The translations under genes and the position numbers were made by a program. Shown in pieces: positions 26,005-34,683 of a stretch of 49,766 nt of DNA. The stretch is taken from the NCBI RefSeq assembly GCF_030680935.1, contig NZ_JAUXUP010000013.1, positions 1 to 49,766 on the forward strand, read 5' to 3'. The notes under the pieces were generated by a model, which saw only the letters and a program-made list of their open reading frames with translations, was not told the DNA's origin and ran no database searches. Each line of letters begins with the position of its first letter. Position 1 is the first letter of the stretch. This DNA is from Polaromonas sp. GTDB taxonomy: Bacteria > Pseudomonadota > Gammaproteobacteria > Burkholderiales > Burkholderiaceae_C.

Positions 26005-27042
26005 TCAGGCCTCAATGATCACTTTCAGCGCTTTGGTTTCAGCGGCTTTGCCGAAGGTGTCATAAGCCTCCAGAATATCGTCCAGCTTGAAGCGGTGGGT
26101 GATCAGTTGTGCTGCGTCAATCTTCCGGGACTGCACCGTTTTGAGCAGCATGGGCGTCGAAACCGTGTCAACCAGCCCGGTGGTGATGGTGATGTTGTGA
26201 GCCCAGAGCCTTTCGAGATGCAGGTCGGCTTTCAAGCCGTGGACGCCGACGTTGGCAACGGTGCCGCCAGGCGCGACGATGTCGGTGCACAGCTCGAAGG
26301 TCGCGGGTATGCCGACGGCCTCGATGGCAGTGTCAACCCCCCGGTCCCCGGTCAGCTGCATGACCTTTTCGGCGGCTTTGCCATCGGCGCTGTTGATCGT
26401 ATGCGTTGCGCCGAAGCGTTTGGCGACCCCAAGCCGGTTGTCGTCCAGATCGATCATGATGATTTCCGACGGCGAGTAGAGCTGTGCGGTCAGCAGTGCC
26501 GCCAGTCCAATCGGGCCGGCGCCGACAATGGCCACGGTGGAGCCAGGCTGCACCCTGCCATTGAGCACACCACACTCAAAACCGGTGGGCAGGATGTCGC
26601 TCAACATGACGAGCGCCTCCTCGTCGGCCCCGGACGGGATCGGGTACAGGCTGGTGTCGGCGTGGGGAGTTCGTACAAACTCTGCTTGCGTGCCGTCGAT
26701 GCTGTTGCCCAGAAGCCAGCCCCCTGTTGCGCAATGGGAGTACATGCCCTTGCGGCAAAACTCACAGCGACCACATGCCGTGATGCAGGAGATGAGCACC
26801 CTGTCTCCTGGCTTGAAGGTGGTGACGCCGGTGCCCACCGAATCGACGATGCCCACGCCTTCGTGGCCCAGCACCGTCCCGGGTCTGCAAGTCGGGACGT
26901 CGCCCTTGAGGATATGCAGGTCGGTGCCGCAAATGGTGGTCCGGGTGATCTGGATGATCGCGTCGGTGGCTGCCTCGATGATGGGTTTGGGGCGCTCTTC
27001 CAGGCCTTTTTGACCAGGGCCGTTGTACACAAGGGCTTTCAT
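26005..27042 (-). CDS. Zinc-dependent alcohol dehydrogenase (second type)
   Basis: This 345-residue medium-chain dehydrogenase has catalytic zinc ligands C38 (TICGTDLHILKGD), H60 and E61 (LGHEGVG), a structural zinc site C90-x2-C93-x2-C96-x7-C104, and the nucleotide-binding loop GAGPIGLAALLTAQ. It resembles secondary-alcohol or butanediol/threonine-type enzymes more than AdhP, so the substrate is open. AAGGAAA precedes its ATG. A small possible gene lies 34 bp upstream, and an FNR box further up may drive both. Confidence 0.88.
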   Translation of the reverse strand: MKALVYNGPGQKGLEERPKPIIEAATDAIIQITRTTICGTDLHILKGDVPTCRPGTVLGHEGVGIVDSVGTGVTTFKPGDRVLISCITACGRCEFCRKGMYSHCATGGWLLGNSIDGTQAEFVRTPHADTSLYPIPSGADEEALVMLSDILPTGFECGVLNGRVQPGSTVAIVGAGPIGLAALLTAQLYSPSEIIMIDLDDNRLGVAKRFGATHTINSADGKAAEKVMQLTGDRGVDTAIEAVGIPATFELCTDIVAPGGTVANVGVHGLKADLHLERLWAHNITITTGLVDTVSTPMLLKTVQSRKIDAAQLITHRFKLDDILEAYDTFGKAAETKALKVIIEA

Positions 27043-27076
27043 GGGATTTCCTTTTCAGTCATTGGCGGGCCGTCCA

Positions 27077-27301
27077 TCAGGCGCCGTATGGCCGCTGGGA
27101 CGGCAAAGGCGTTGATGCGGACGAGGAACCGGTGGGATCGACAGAAATGGGCAAGGGCAGGACCGTGAGCGCCCCCGGGGCCGTGGGTGTGCGGGCCGCG
27201 TCACCCATGACGCGGAGGATGGCGCGCGACACTTCCTCCCGTTCACCCAGGCACCGCTTGAAGCGCAGGGCTGGTGGGCTGGCGGGTTTGTATGTTTGCA
27301 T
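27077..27301 (-). CDS. Possible small protein upstream of the dehydrogenase
   Basis: This open frame of 74 codons has a basic, helix-like middle (CLGEREEVSRAILRVMGDAA) that looks plausible as protein, and a Ser/Pro-rich end. It lies between the FNR box at 27354-27367 and the dehydrogenase gene on the same strand, about 18 nt after a predicted transcript start. I see no good ribosome site and recognise no family. It could be a real peptide or merely the leader of the dehydrogenase transcript. Confidence 0.35.
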   Translation of the reverse strand: MQTYKPASPPALRFKRCLGEREEVSRAILRVMGDAARTPTAPGALTVLPLPISVDPTGSSSASTPLPSQRPYGA

Positions 27302-27353
27302 GGCGAGGCGGTTGTTCTGAGTGTCATTTTGTCGGTCGCAAGCGTCGGCCTGT

Positions 27354-27367
27354 TTGATCTAAAACAA
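27354..27367. promoter_or_regulatory. FNR-type box, divergent
   Basis: TTGATCTAAAACAA has one mismatch to TTGAT-N4-ATCAA. Rightward, TAAGCT (27389-27394) is 31 bp from the box centre, predicting a start near 27402 for the synthetase gene. Leftward, CAAAAT (27331-27326) is 32 bp away, predicting a start near 27319 for the dehydrogenase side. Confidence 0.65.
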
Positions 27368-27435
27368 CTACCTGTCCGTCCCCTGCGCTAAGCTGGTTTT
27401 GACATGCGGGACCCTGCGTGCTTGCAAGGAGTTTT

Positions 27436-30111
27436 ATGAGCGTACGCAATCTCGAAGCCCTGTTCCACCCGGGCTCGGTGGCCGTGATTGGCGCCTCAGA
27501 CCGGGAAGGCAGTGTGGGCGCCGTGGTGCTGCGCAACCTCAAGCTTGGCGGGTTCAAGGGCGCGATCTGGCCCGTCAATCACCGGCATGCGCGTGTGGGC
27601 GGTGGACCGGCCTGGCGTGATGCTGCGTCGCTGCCGCAGGCGCCTGATCTGGCCATCATCTGTACCCCGGCGAAGACGGTTCCTGGCCTGATCGCCGCGC
27701 TGGGCCGCAAGGGCACGCGCGCTGCCATCGTGCTGTCGGCCGGACTCAAGGAGATGTCGGCGTCGGGCGGTCCCTCGCTCGAGCAAGCCATGCTCGATGC
27801 GGCGCGTCCGTACCTGTTGCGCATCCTCGGGCCCAACTGCATCGGTGCGCTGGTTCCGGGTATTGGCCTGAATGCGAGTTTTGCGCCCGGCAATGCCCTG
27901 CCCGGGGGCCTGGCCTTCGTGACGCAGTCGGGCGCACTGGCGACGGCCATGCTGGATTGGGCCAATACGCGTGGCATCGGGTTTTCCCATTTCATATCGC
28001 TGGGCGACAGCGCGGATGTGGATTTCGGTGATGTGATTGATTACCTTGCCAGCGATCCCGCCACGCGCGCCATCCTGCTCTATATGGAGTCCGTCAAGGC
28101 GGCGCGAAAGTTCATGTCGGCGGCGCGGGCGGCTGCACGCAATAAGCCGGTGATCATCGTCAAGGCGGGTCGCGCCCCGGACGGCGCCCGGGCAGCCGCC
28201 TCACACACCGGCGCGCTGGCGGGCTCGGACGCCGTGTTCGACGCTGCCGTCAGGCGCGCCGGCATGTTGCGGGTGGACACCCTGGAGTCGTTGTTCGACG
28301 CAGCCGAGACACTGACTTATGCGAAACACTGGCACGGCGAGCGGCTGGCCGTGTTGACCAACGGCGGGGGAGCTGGCGTGCTTGCCGCAGATGCACTGTC
28401 GCTTGGAGGTGGTGTGCTGACGACGTTGACAGAAAACACGCTGCACCTGCTTGGGCAATGCCTGCCGCCCACGTGGTCGCACGGCAATCCGGTGGATATT
28501 GTGGGTGACGCACCAGTCGACCGCTACGCCGACAGTCTGCGGGTGTTGCTGGCCGCGCCCGAGGTCGATGGTGTGTTGTTCATCCATGCGCCCACAGCCA
28601 TTGTGCCGGCGGCAGCTATTGCGGCGGCCTGTTTGCCGCTGATGCAGGCGGCGGACAAACCGGCGCTGACCTGCTGGCTCGGTGGCGCAGCGGTCGCGGA
28701 GGCGCGAAAGGCCAGCGCCGAATCGGGCGTAGCCAGTTACGACACACCGGAACGCGCGACAGCCGCATGGTTGCAATTGGCCACTTATGCGAAAAATCAG
28801 CAAGCCCTGCAACAGCTTGCCACGGACACGCAGAAGGATTTCACACCGGATCGGGGGCTTGTCCAGACCCTGCTGGACGATGCACTGCATGAAGGCAGGG
28901 AGTGGCTGGGTGATGCCCAGGCACTGGCCGTGTTGCGGGCCTATGGCGTTCCCACGGTGGAGACCGTGCAGACACAGGGCGTGGAAGACGCAGTGGCAGC
29001 GGCCGACAAAATCGGCTATCCGGTGGCGCTGAAGATCATTTCACCGCAGGTCATCCACAAGTCCGATGTGGGCGGTGTGGCGCTGGGCTTGACGTCTGGC
29101 GAAGAGCTAAGGGCCGCAGCGGCAAACATGCGCCAGCAGGTCGCGCAACTTTTGCCGCACGCGCAGGTAGCGGGATTCACCGTACAGGCCATGGCTCATC
29201 GCCCCGGCGCCCATGAGCTGATTGTCGGAATTGCCACCGATGCCGTGTTCGGACCCGTCATTTTGTTCGGCGCGGGTGGCACTGCAGTTGAACTGAACCG
29301 GCAACACGCTGTCGCGCTGCCTCCGCTCAATAGCCTACTGGCGCGAGACCTGGTGGCCGCAAGCGGACTATCGACTTTGCTGGCGGGTTACCGGGGAAAT
29401 CCGCCAGCCGACGAGCAGGCGTTGCTGGCCACTTTGCTGAAGGTGTCGCAGATGGCTTGTGACCTGGCCTGGCTGGTGGAGCTCGACATCAACCCGCTGC
29501 TGGTGGATGAGCGCGGCGTGCTCGCAGTGGATGCCCGCATCAAGCTGCGGCGGGTGCCGGCCAAAGAGCGCAGTCGGCTGGCTATCCGCCCCTATCCGAC
29601 GGCGCTGGAAGAGCAGGTCGAGTTGGCGGGACAAGCATTGCTGCTGCGACCGATCCGGCCAGAAGATGGCCAGCGCCTGCTGGCCTTTTACGCCGGGGCC
29701 TCGCCCGGCGACATGCGGCTGCGGTTTTTCATGACGCGCCGGGAAGTGCCGCATTCAGAGCTCGCACGTTACAGCCAGATTGACTACGACCGCGAGATGA
29801 CTTTTGTGGCGATCGTCGACCAGGCGGACGCTGCGCCTGTCATGGTGGCTGAAGCCCGGGCCGTGTGCGACCCTGACAATCGGGTGGCCGAATTCGCGAT
29901 TCAGGTAGCCACTGACTGGCAGGGCAAGGGTCTGGGACGCCTGCTGCTTGACAAGCTGACCGGCTACCTGCGCGAACGCGGCACGGTGGAGGTGGTGGGG
30001 CAGTGCCTGCCGGAGAACGCCGGTATGGCGGCACTGGCTCGGCGGGCAGGTTTCACGGTGTCGGCCGGGCCCATGCCGGACGTCATCACCATGCAATTGT
30101 TACTGCGCTGA
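27436..30111 (+). CDS. ADP-forming acyl-CoA synthetase with C-terminal GNAT domain
   Basis: This 891-residue protein has a CoA-binding Rossmann domain (about 10-130, GSVAVIGASDREGSVG), two succinyl-CoA-ligase-like domains, an ATP-grasp domain (about 490-700, with KIISPQVIHKSDVGGV and ELDINPLLV) and a GNAT acetyltransferase domain (about 730-891, WQGKGLGRLLLDKL). H257 in ASHTGALAGSD is at the position of the phosphorylated histidine in ADP-forming acetyl-CoA synthetases; in Pat-type protein acetyltransferases this residue is usually lost. So it may make acetate and ATP from acetyl-CoA, acetylate proteins, or both. GGAG precedes the ATG at 27436. An FNR box suggests low-oxygen induction. Its last 12 bp overlap the end of fnr2 on the other strand. 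Confidence 0.9.
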   Translation: MSVRNLEALFHPGSVAVIGASDREGSVGAVVLRNLKLGGFKGAIWPVNHRHARVGGGPAWRDAASLPQAPDLAIICTPAKTVPGLIAALGRKGTRAAIVLSAGLKEMSASGGPSLEQAMLDAARPYLLRILGPNCIGALVPGIGLNASFAPGNALPGGLAFVTQSGALATAMLDWANTRGIGFSHFISLGDSADVDFGDVIDYLASDPATRAILLYMESVKAARKFMSAARAAARNKPVIIVKAGRAPDGARAAASHTGALAGSDAVFDAAVRRAGMLRVDTLESLFDAAETLTYAKHWHGERLAVLTNGGGAGVLAADALSLGGGVLTTLTENTLHLLGQCLPPTWSHGNPVDIVGDAPVDRYADSLRVLLAAPEVDGVLFIHAPTAIVPAAAIAAACLPLMQAADKPALTCWLGGAAVAEARKASAESGVASYDTPERATAAWLQLATYAKNQQALQQLATDTQKDFTPDRGLVQTLLDDALHEGREWLGDAQALAVLRAYGVPTVETVQTQGVEDAVAAADKIGYPVALKIISPQVIHKSDVGGVALGLTSGEELRAAAANMRQQVAQLLPHAQVAGFTVQAMAHRPGAHELIVGIATDAVFGPVILFGAGGTAVELNRQHAVALPPLNSLLARDLVAASGLSTLLAGYRGNPPADEQALLATLLKVSQMACDLAWLVELDINPLLVDERGVLAVDARIKLRRVPAKERSRLAIRPYPTALEEQVELAGQALLLRPIRPEDGQRLLAFYAGASPGDMRLRFFMTRREVPHSELARYSQIDYDREMTFVAIVDQADAAPVMVAEARAVCDPDNRVAEFAIQVATDWQGKGLGRLLLDKLTGYLRERGTVEVVGQCLPENAGMAALARRAGFTVSAGPMPDVITMQLLLR

Positions 30112-30891
30112 CTGCTGGTTCACGATGCGCTGCAACTCGGCTGCGTTCAGGATGCGCACATGGCGTTGGCGGACTTCGATGAGGCCATCCTCAGCGAACT
30201 TCGAAAAGGTGCGGCTCACGGTTTCAAGTTTCATGCCCAGGTAACTGCCGATTTCCTCACGCGTCATGCGCAGAACCAGCTCCGAGCCTGAAAAGCCGCG
30301 CGCGTTCAGCCGCTGCGCCAGGTTCAGGACAAAAGCGGCCAGTCGTTCTTCGGCGCGCATGCTGCCCAGCAGCAGCATGACGCCATGCTCGCGCACAATC
30401 TCCCGGCTCATGATGCGGTGCACATGGTGTTGCAGGGCGCTGACTTCGCGCGCCAGCTCGCCGATGCGGTCGAAGGGCATGACGCAGACCTCGGCGTCCT
30501 CCAGCGCCACCGCGTCGCAGGTGTGGCGGTCGTTGACAATTCCGTCCAGCCCAATGATCTCACCCGCCATCTGGAATCCCGTGACCTGATCGCGGCCATC
30601 TTCGGCATTGACGCAGGTCTTGAAGAAGCCGGTACGGATGGCAAACAGGGACTCAAAGGCTTCGCCGCTACGAAACAGCGTGGTGCCGCGCTTGACCTTG
30701 CGGCGGGTGGCCACCACCTCGTCGATGCGGGCCAGTTCCTGCGGGCTCAAGCCCACAGGCATGCACAGCTCCCGCAGGTTGCAGTTGGAGCACGCCACCT
30801 TCATGGTTTGTGCGTTCACGGCGTGCAGGTGCACCGTGGGCAGCAGGCGAATGGTCGGCGCGGATTGCGCGGGCAGGGGGGGTTCCTTCAT
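30100..30891 (-). CDS. fnr: FNR-type oxygen-sensing transcription regulator (copy 2)
   Basis: This 263-residue FNR paralog has cluster ligands C34-x2-C37-x5-C43 and C136, identical in number and spacing to copy 1, and the recognition helix LETVSRTFS. An extra cysteine, C93 in FFKTCVN, and C125 are absent from copy 1. I chose the ATG at 30891; an ATG-less extension to 30960 would lie across two FNR boxes. A box at 30947-30960 with a GACAAT -10 predicts a start near 30912, and a second box at 30905-30918 covers that start, so activation plus autorepression is likely. hemN is divergent. Confidence 0.93.
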   Translation of the reverse strand: MKEPPLPAQSAPTIRLLPTVHLHAVNAQTMKVACSNCNLRELCMPVGLSPQELARIDEVVATRRKVKRGTTLFRSGEAFESLFAIRTGFFKTCVNAEDGRDQVTGFQMAGEIIGLDGIVNDRHTCDAVALEDAEVCVMPFDRIGELAREVSALQHHVHRIMSREIVREHGVMLLLGSMRAEERLAAFVLNLAQRLNARGFSGSELVLRMTREEIGSYLGMKLETVSRTFSKFAEDGLIEVRQRHVRILNAAELQRIVNQQSAQ

Positions 30892-30904
30892 GGCGGTGCC
30901 TTTT

Positions 30905-30918
30905 CTGATCTGGATCAA
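30905..30918 (-). promoter_or_regulatory. FNR-type box over the fnr2 start site
   Basis: On the plus strand it reads CTGATCTGGATCAA, one mismatch from consensus. It covers the predicted fnr2 transcript start (about 30912) and ends 14 nt before the ATG, a position suited to repression. Confidence 0.65.
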
Positions 30919-30946
30919 ATTGTCTGGTTGCGCTGTCGGGGTGCGT

Positions 30947-30960
30947 TTGATCCAGATCAA
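30947..30960. promoter_or_regulatory. Perfect FNR box shared by hemN and fnr2
   Basis: TTGATCCAGATCAA matches TTGAT-N4-ATCAA exactly. Rightward, CACAGT (30983-30988) is 32 bp from the box centre, predicting a hemN start near 30995. Leftward, GACAAT (30924-30919) is 32 bp away, predicting an fnr2 start near 30912. Confidence 0.85.
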
Positions 30961-31013
30961 GCTCCCCCGGAGGTGCGCGCCGCACAGTCGGACACCACCA
31001 TGAGAAACCCGCG

Positions 31014-32396
31014 ATGACCCCCGTATTGCCCGACCTGCTGCAGCGATTTGACATCCCCGGTCCCCGCTACACGTCGTATCCGACGGCTGACCGCTTTGTC
31101 GAGGCGTTCAGTGCTGCGGATTATGGTCAGGCCCTGGCCCAGCGCCGCGATGGTCCGTCCGTGCTGGCTTTACCTCTGTCGGTGTACGTCCACATTCCGT
31201 TTTGCGAATCGCTTTGTTATTACTGCGCCTGCAACAAGATCATCACCAAACACCACAGCCGGGCAACGAGCTATCTGCGTTATCTGGGTCGCGAGATCGA
31301 CCTGCACACGGCCCAGCTTGGAACGGGCCAGGCTGTGACCCAGCTGCATCTGGGTGGTGGCACGCCCACTTTTCTGTCTGACGATGAATTGCGCGAGCTG
31401 ATGGCCATGCTGCGGCGCAGCTTCAACCTTGCGCCAGGCGGCGAATACTCCATCGAGATTGACCCGCGCACGGTGGATGCCACGCGCCTGCGCGCCCTGG
31501 CCGACCTCGGCTTCAACCGCCTGAGTTTTGGTGTGCAGGATTTTGACCCCGAGGTGCAGAAGGCCGTGCATCGCATTCAACCGTTTGAACAGGTCTGCGA
31601 TCTGATGGCGCAGGCGCGTGAGATTGGTTTCGACTCGATCAACATGGACCTGATCTACGGGCTGCCGCGCCAAACGCCCGAGTCGTTTGCGCGCACGCTG
31701 GCCCAAGTGGTGCAGTTGCGGCCGGACCGCATTGCCCTTTACGCCTATGCGCATCTGCCAGAGCGTTTCAAACCGCAGCGGCGTATTGTCTCGGCTGATC
31801 TGCCCGGTGCTGCGGCCAAAGTGGCCATGTTGTCCGAGTCGTTGGCGGCTTTTCTGGCGGCAGGGTATGTGTACATCGGCATGGACCACTTTGCCTTGCC
31901 CGATGATGCACTGGCCGTGGCGAAGCGCCAGGGCCGCCTGCACCGCAACTTCCAGGGTTACAGCACGCAACCCGACTGCGACCTGATTGGCCTGGGCGTT
32001 TCCGCGATTGGCCGCATCGGTGCCACCTACAGCCAGAACGCCAAGACGATGGAAGAGTATTGCGACCATCTGGACCAGGGGCGGCTCCCGGTGGCACGCG
32101 GGCTGGCCCTGAACCGTGACGATCTGGCACGCCGCGCCGTGATCATGGCGCTGATGTGTCAGGGGCAGGTGTTGTTTGAATCCATTGAATTGGCCTGGCT
32201 GCTTGATTTTCGCAGCTACTTTGCAAGCGAACTCAAACAACTGGGTGAGCTTGCTGAAGCGGGTCTGCTGGTGCTGGATAACGCCGGTATCCAGGTGACG
32301 ACCCAGGGCTGGTTTTTTGTCCGTGCCGTGGCCATGGTGTTTGACCGCTACCTGCAGGCCGACCGCAACCGCGCGAAGTTTTCGCGCATCATCTAG
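31014..32396 (+). CDS. hemN: Oxygen-independent coproporphyrinogen III oxidase
   Basis: This 460-residue radical SAM enzyme has the cluster motif C64-x3-C68-x2-C71 (HIPFCESLCYYCACNK) and the GGGTPTFLS segment that binds SAM. The N-terminal GPRYTSYPTADRF is diagnostic for HemN. It converts coproporphyrinogen III to protoporphyrinogen IX without oxygen, supplying heme when oxygen is low, which is just when the cbb3 oxidase is needed. A perfect FNR box lies upstream. The TauE/SafE-like gene follows 14 bp after its stop. Confidence 0.96.
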   Translation: MTPVLPDLLQRFDIPGPRYTSYPTADRFVEAFSAADYGQALAQRRDGPSVLALPLSVYVHIPFCESLCYYCACNKIITKHHSRATSYLRYLGREIDLHTAQLGTGQAVTQLHLGGGTPTFLSDDELRELMAMLRRSFNLAPGGEYSIEIDPRTVDATRLRALADLGFNRLSFGVQDFDPEVQKAVHRIQPFEQVCDLMAQAREIGFDSINMDLIYGLPRQTPESFARTLAQVVQLRPDRIALYAYAHLPERFKPQRRIVSADLPGAAAKVAMLSESLAAFLAAGYVYIGMDHFALPDDALAVAKRQGRLHRNFQGYSTQPDCDLIGLGVSAIGRIGATYSQNAKTMEEYCDHLDQGRLPVARGLALNRDDLARRAVIMALMCQGQVLFESIELAWLLDFRSYFASELKQLGELAEAGLLVLDNAGIQVTTQGWFFVRAVAMVFDRYLQADRNRAKFSRII

Positions 32397-32410
32397 GACA
32401 GACGCCCGGC

Positions 32411-33103
32411 ATGTCCACCACGCTGGCCGTCACAGCCCTGCTGATGGGGTTGGCCGGCGGGCCGCATTGCGCAGCCATGTGTGGTGCCGCTTGCGCCGGC
32501 ATCTCGCGGCTGGGTCCTCGCGCGGGCGGGGCTTCACAGATGCGTTCCCTGCTGGGCTTTCAGGCGGGCCGGCTGGTGGGCTATTCGCTGGCCGGTGCGG
32601 CAGCCGCAGGGGCGGTGCAAAGCCTGGCCTGGTTGACGACCAACACCGCCGCCTTGCGGCCGGTGTGGACGTTTTTTCATCTGGCGGTACTGCTCTGGGG
32701 CTTGATGTTGCTGGCGCAGGCGCGCCAGCCAGCCTGGGTCAGTGCGGCTGGCCGCTCGGTCTGGGCGCGCATCCGCCCCTTGGCCAGCGCGCGCGGCGGA
32801 GTTTTTGCCACCGGCGCGCTCTGGGCATTGATGCCCTGTGGCCTGCTGTACTCGGCGCTGCTGGTCGCTTCGCTCAGCGGCGGGCCGCTGGAGGGCGCGC
32901 TGTCGATGGCGCTTTTTGCCGCAGGCAGCAGCGTGTCGCTGATGCTGGTGCCGCTCATTTACGACAAGCTGCGCGGGCGCGGCAACCAGTTGCGCCAGGA
33001 TTGGGGCACGCGCGCGGCGGGTGGGCTGTTGATAGTTGCGGCTGCCTGGGCCCTGTGGGCAGATGCCTTTCACCGCTTTGCCGAGTGGTGCGGCATCGCA
33101 TGA
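32411..33103 (+). CDS. TauE/SafE-like (DsbD_2-type) membrane protein
   Basis: This 230-residue protein has about six transmembrane helices. It has the N-terminal motif GLAGGPHCAAMCGAACAGI, with Cys and His residues suited to metal binding, and the later segment GALWALMPCGLLYSALLVA. This is the urease-accessory/UreH-like branch of the sulfite exporter family often found near cbb3 genes, where a role in copper or heme delivery has been suggested. It probably shares the hemN transcript. The substrate is not shown by the sequence. Confidence 0.88.
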   Translation: MSTTLAVTALLMGLAGGPHCAAMCGAACAGISRLGPRAGGASQMRSLLGFQAGRLVGYSLAGAAAAGAVQSLAWLTTNTAALRPVWTFFHLAVLLWGLMLLAQARQPAWVSAAGRSVWARIRPLASARGGVFATGALWALMPCGLLYSALLVASLSGGPLEGALSMALFAAGSSVSLMLVPLIYDKLRGRGNQLRQDWGTRAAGGLLIVAAAWALWADAFHRFAEWCGIA

Positions 33104-33148
33104 CGCTGACCCAGGCGGGGCAGTGATACCAGCCGGGGCGTCGGGTTG

Positions 33149-34084
33149 TCAGGGCGTGTGCGCCGAAGCCGTGCGCGCTGCGGCCAGGTCCCAGCCCGCC
33201 CAGCCGCAGCTTTTGAACAGCACAGGCCCTCGCGGCGCCTGGATAGCCTGGCGAATTACATCAGCCAGCGTGGCGAAGTGGCTCACATCCAGCCCGGCCT
33301 GCAGCAGATCGCCGGCCTCATGACAGGCATCAGTGGTGTCCACAAACACCGACCCGTTTTTTGCAAAATGACGGCATAAGTCCGCGCCCAGCTCCACCAT
33401 GGCTGGCGTGAAGGCACCGACAGCGGCCACAAAGGCATCCGGTCGCGGCCGGGCGTCCAGCACCACCGCGCTGGCCGGCGTGCAGGTCACCACCAGCGGG
33501 CAATCCGCCAGAGCTGCGTTGGCGTCTGCCACCACGCTGGCCTGCAGGCCCAGGGTCAGCGCGTGTTGCGCCAGGGCGTCTGCGCTGGCCGCGCTGCGCG
33601 ATGTAATCATCACCTGCCGGATGGCAAGGCCGCCGGCAAAGGCTTCGAGGTGCGCCCGTCCCTGCACACCTGCGCCCACAATCAGCAAGGGCCCGTTGGT
33701 ATTGGGCGCCAGGCGCTGCGCCGCCAGCAACGACACCGCGGCGGTACGGCGTGCCGTAACGGTGGGTCCGTCAAGTATGAGCCGGCGCTCCCCGCTGGCA
33801 ATGTCAAACACCACCACGTCGCCCTGTATGGTGGGCCACTGCTGGCCGCCGCGGGTTTTCCCGGCGTTGGCCGGCGTGAACGAGATCAGCTTGGTGATGG
33901 CCACCTCTTCGTCCATGGCCGGCATCACAAACAGGCTGCCGCCGCCGGCCAGGGCTTGCACCAGACGCTGTGGGACCCGCACCGAAACATCGCCCAGCAG
34001 GCGCACGATCTCTGCCACCAAGGCCGGGTAGGGCAGGCGGGCCGCCGTCTGCAAAGGGGGCAGCAAAGTTGTTGATTCAGTCAT
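33149..34084 (-). CDS. Ornithine cyclodeaminase/mu-crystallin family imine reductase
   Basis: This 311-residue protein has the family pattern: KLISFTPANAGK in the N-terminal half and a Rossmann loop LLIVGAGVQGRAHLEAF. The sequence resembles bacterial delta1-pyrroline-2-carboxylate / delta1-piperideine-2-carboxylate reductases, which use NAD(P)H in hydroxyproline or lysine breakdown. True ornithine cyclodeaminase is less likely but not excluded. It stands alone, convergent with the TauE/SafE-like gene, so context gives no help. Confidence 0.85.
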   Translation of the reverse strand: MTESTTLLPPLQTAARLPYPALVAEIVRLLGDVSVRVPQRLVQALAGGGSLFVMPAMDEEVAITKLISFTPANAGKTRGGQQWPTIQGDVVVFDIASGERRLILDGPTVTARRTAAVSLLAAQRLAPNTNGPLLIVGAGVQGRAHLEAFAGGLAIRQVMITSRSAASADALAQHALTLGLQASVVADANAALADCPLVVTCTPASAVVLDARPRPDAFVAAVGAFTPAMVELGADLCRHFAKNGSVFVDTTDACHEAGDLLQAGLDVSHFATLADVIRQAIQAPRGPVLFKSCGWAGWDLAAARTASAHTP

Positions 34085-34197
34085 GAGCGCATGTTGCCTG
34101 AAACGGTTTTATCCTACATGTGCACAGGCAATGCGCTGCGATGTAAGCGCAGGCGGCGTTACTAGCATGGAGGCATCAGCAACCAGGAGCCTTCGCC

Positions 34198-34587
34198 ATG
34201 TTTTCCACCCACCTTCCCCGCATTCACAGCGTACCGCGTGAGTACATTTATTTTGGTGTCGGCATGGTGCTGGTGGTCAGCCTGCTGATCGCGATTGCTT
34301 CGGTCGCTAGCGGTGAAGTCAAAAAAGCGGCCATGCGTGACTCGGCCCTGGCTTCGCAGCGCACTGCGGCAGCGTACTGCGTTGAAACCCTGCGCGGAGC
34401 CGAGCTCAGTAGCTGCCTGAAACAGGCCTGGCAGGATTCCAGTGGTGAAGCGGTGCAGGTCGCCAGCAACCACGCGCCTTCCAGAACCATGGCGGTGGCT
34501 GACGGTACGGTGTTTTCGCGGGGCGCGCCAGTTGGCAATGCGCCCGGCCAGGGCTTCATGCAGGTTTCGCTCGGCAACCTGCGTTAA
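34198..34587 (+). CDS. Hypothetical single-span membrane protein
   Basis: This 129-residue protein has one transmembrane helix (about 16-40: REYIYFGVGMVLVVSLLIA), followed by a soluble domain with two cysteines (AAYCVETLRGAELSSCLKQ). CAGGAG lies near the start ATG. I recognise no family and infer no function; a periplasmic domain anchored in the inner membrane is the simplest reading. Confidence 0.75.
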   Translation: MFSTHLPRIHSVPREYIYFGVGMVLVVSLLIAIASVASGEVKKAAMRDSALASQRTAAAYCVETLRGAELSSCLKQAWQDSSGEAVQVASNHAPSRTMAVADGTVFSRGAPVGNAPGQGFMQVSLGNLR

Positions 34588-34683
34588 CCCGCTTCCTTGC
34601 TGCCTGATCAAGCTGCGATTTCCTGCTGTCCAAGCGCAAGGGATTGAACTTCATGGAGCTGTCAGCGGTTAGCATTGAGCGTT

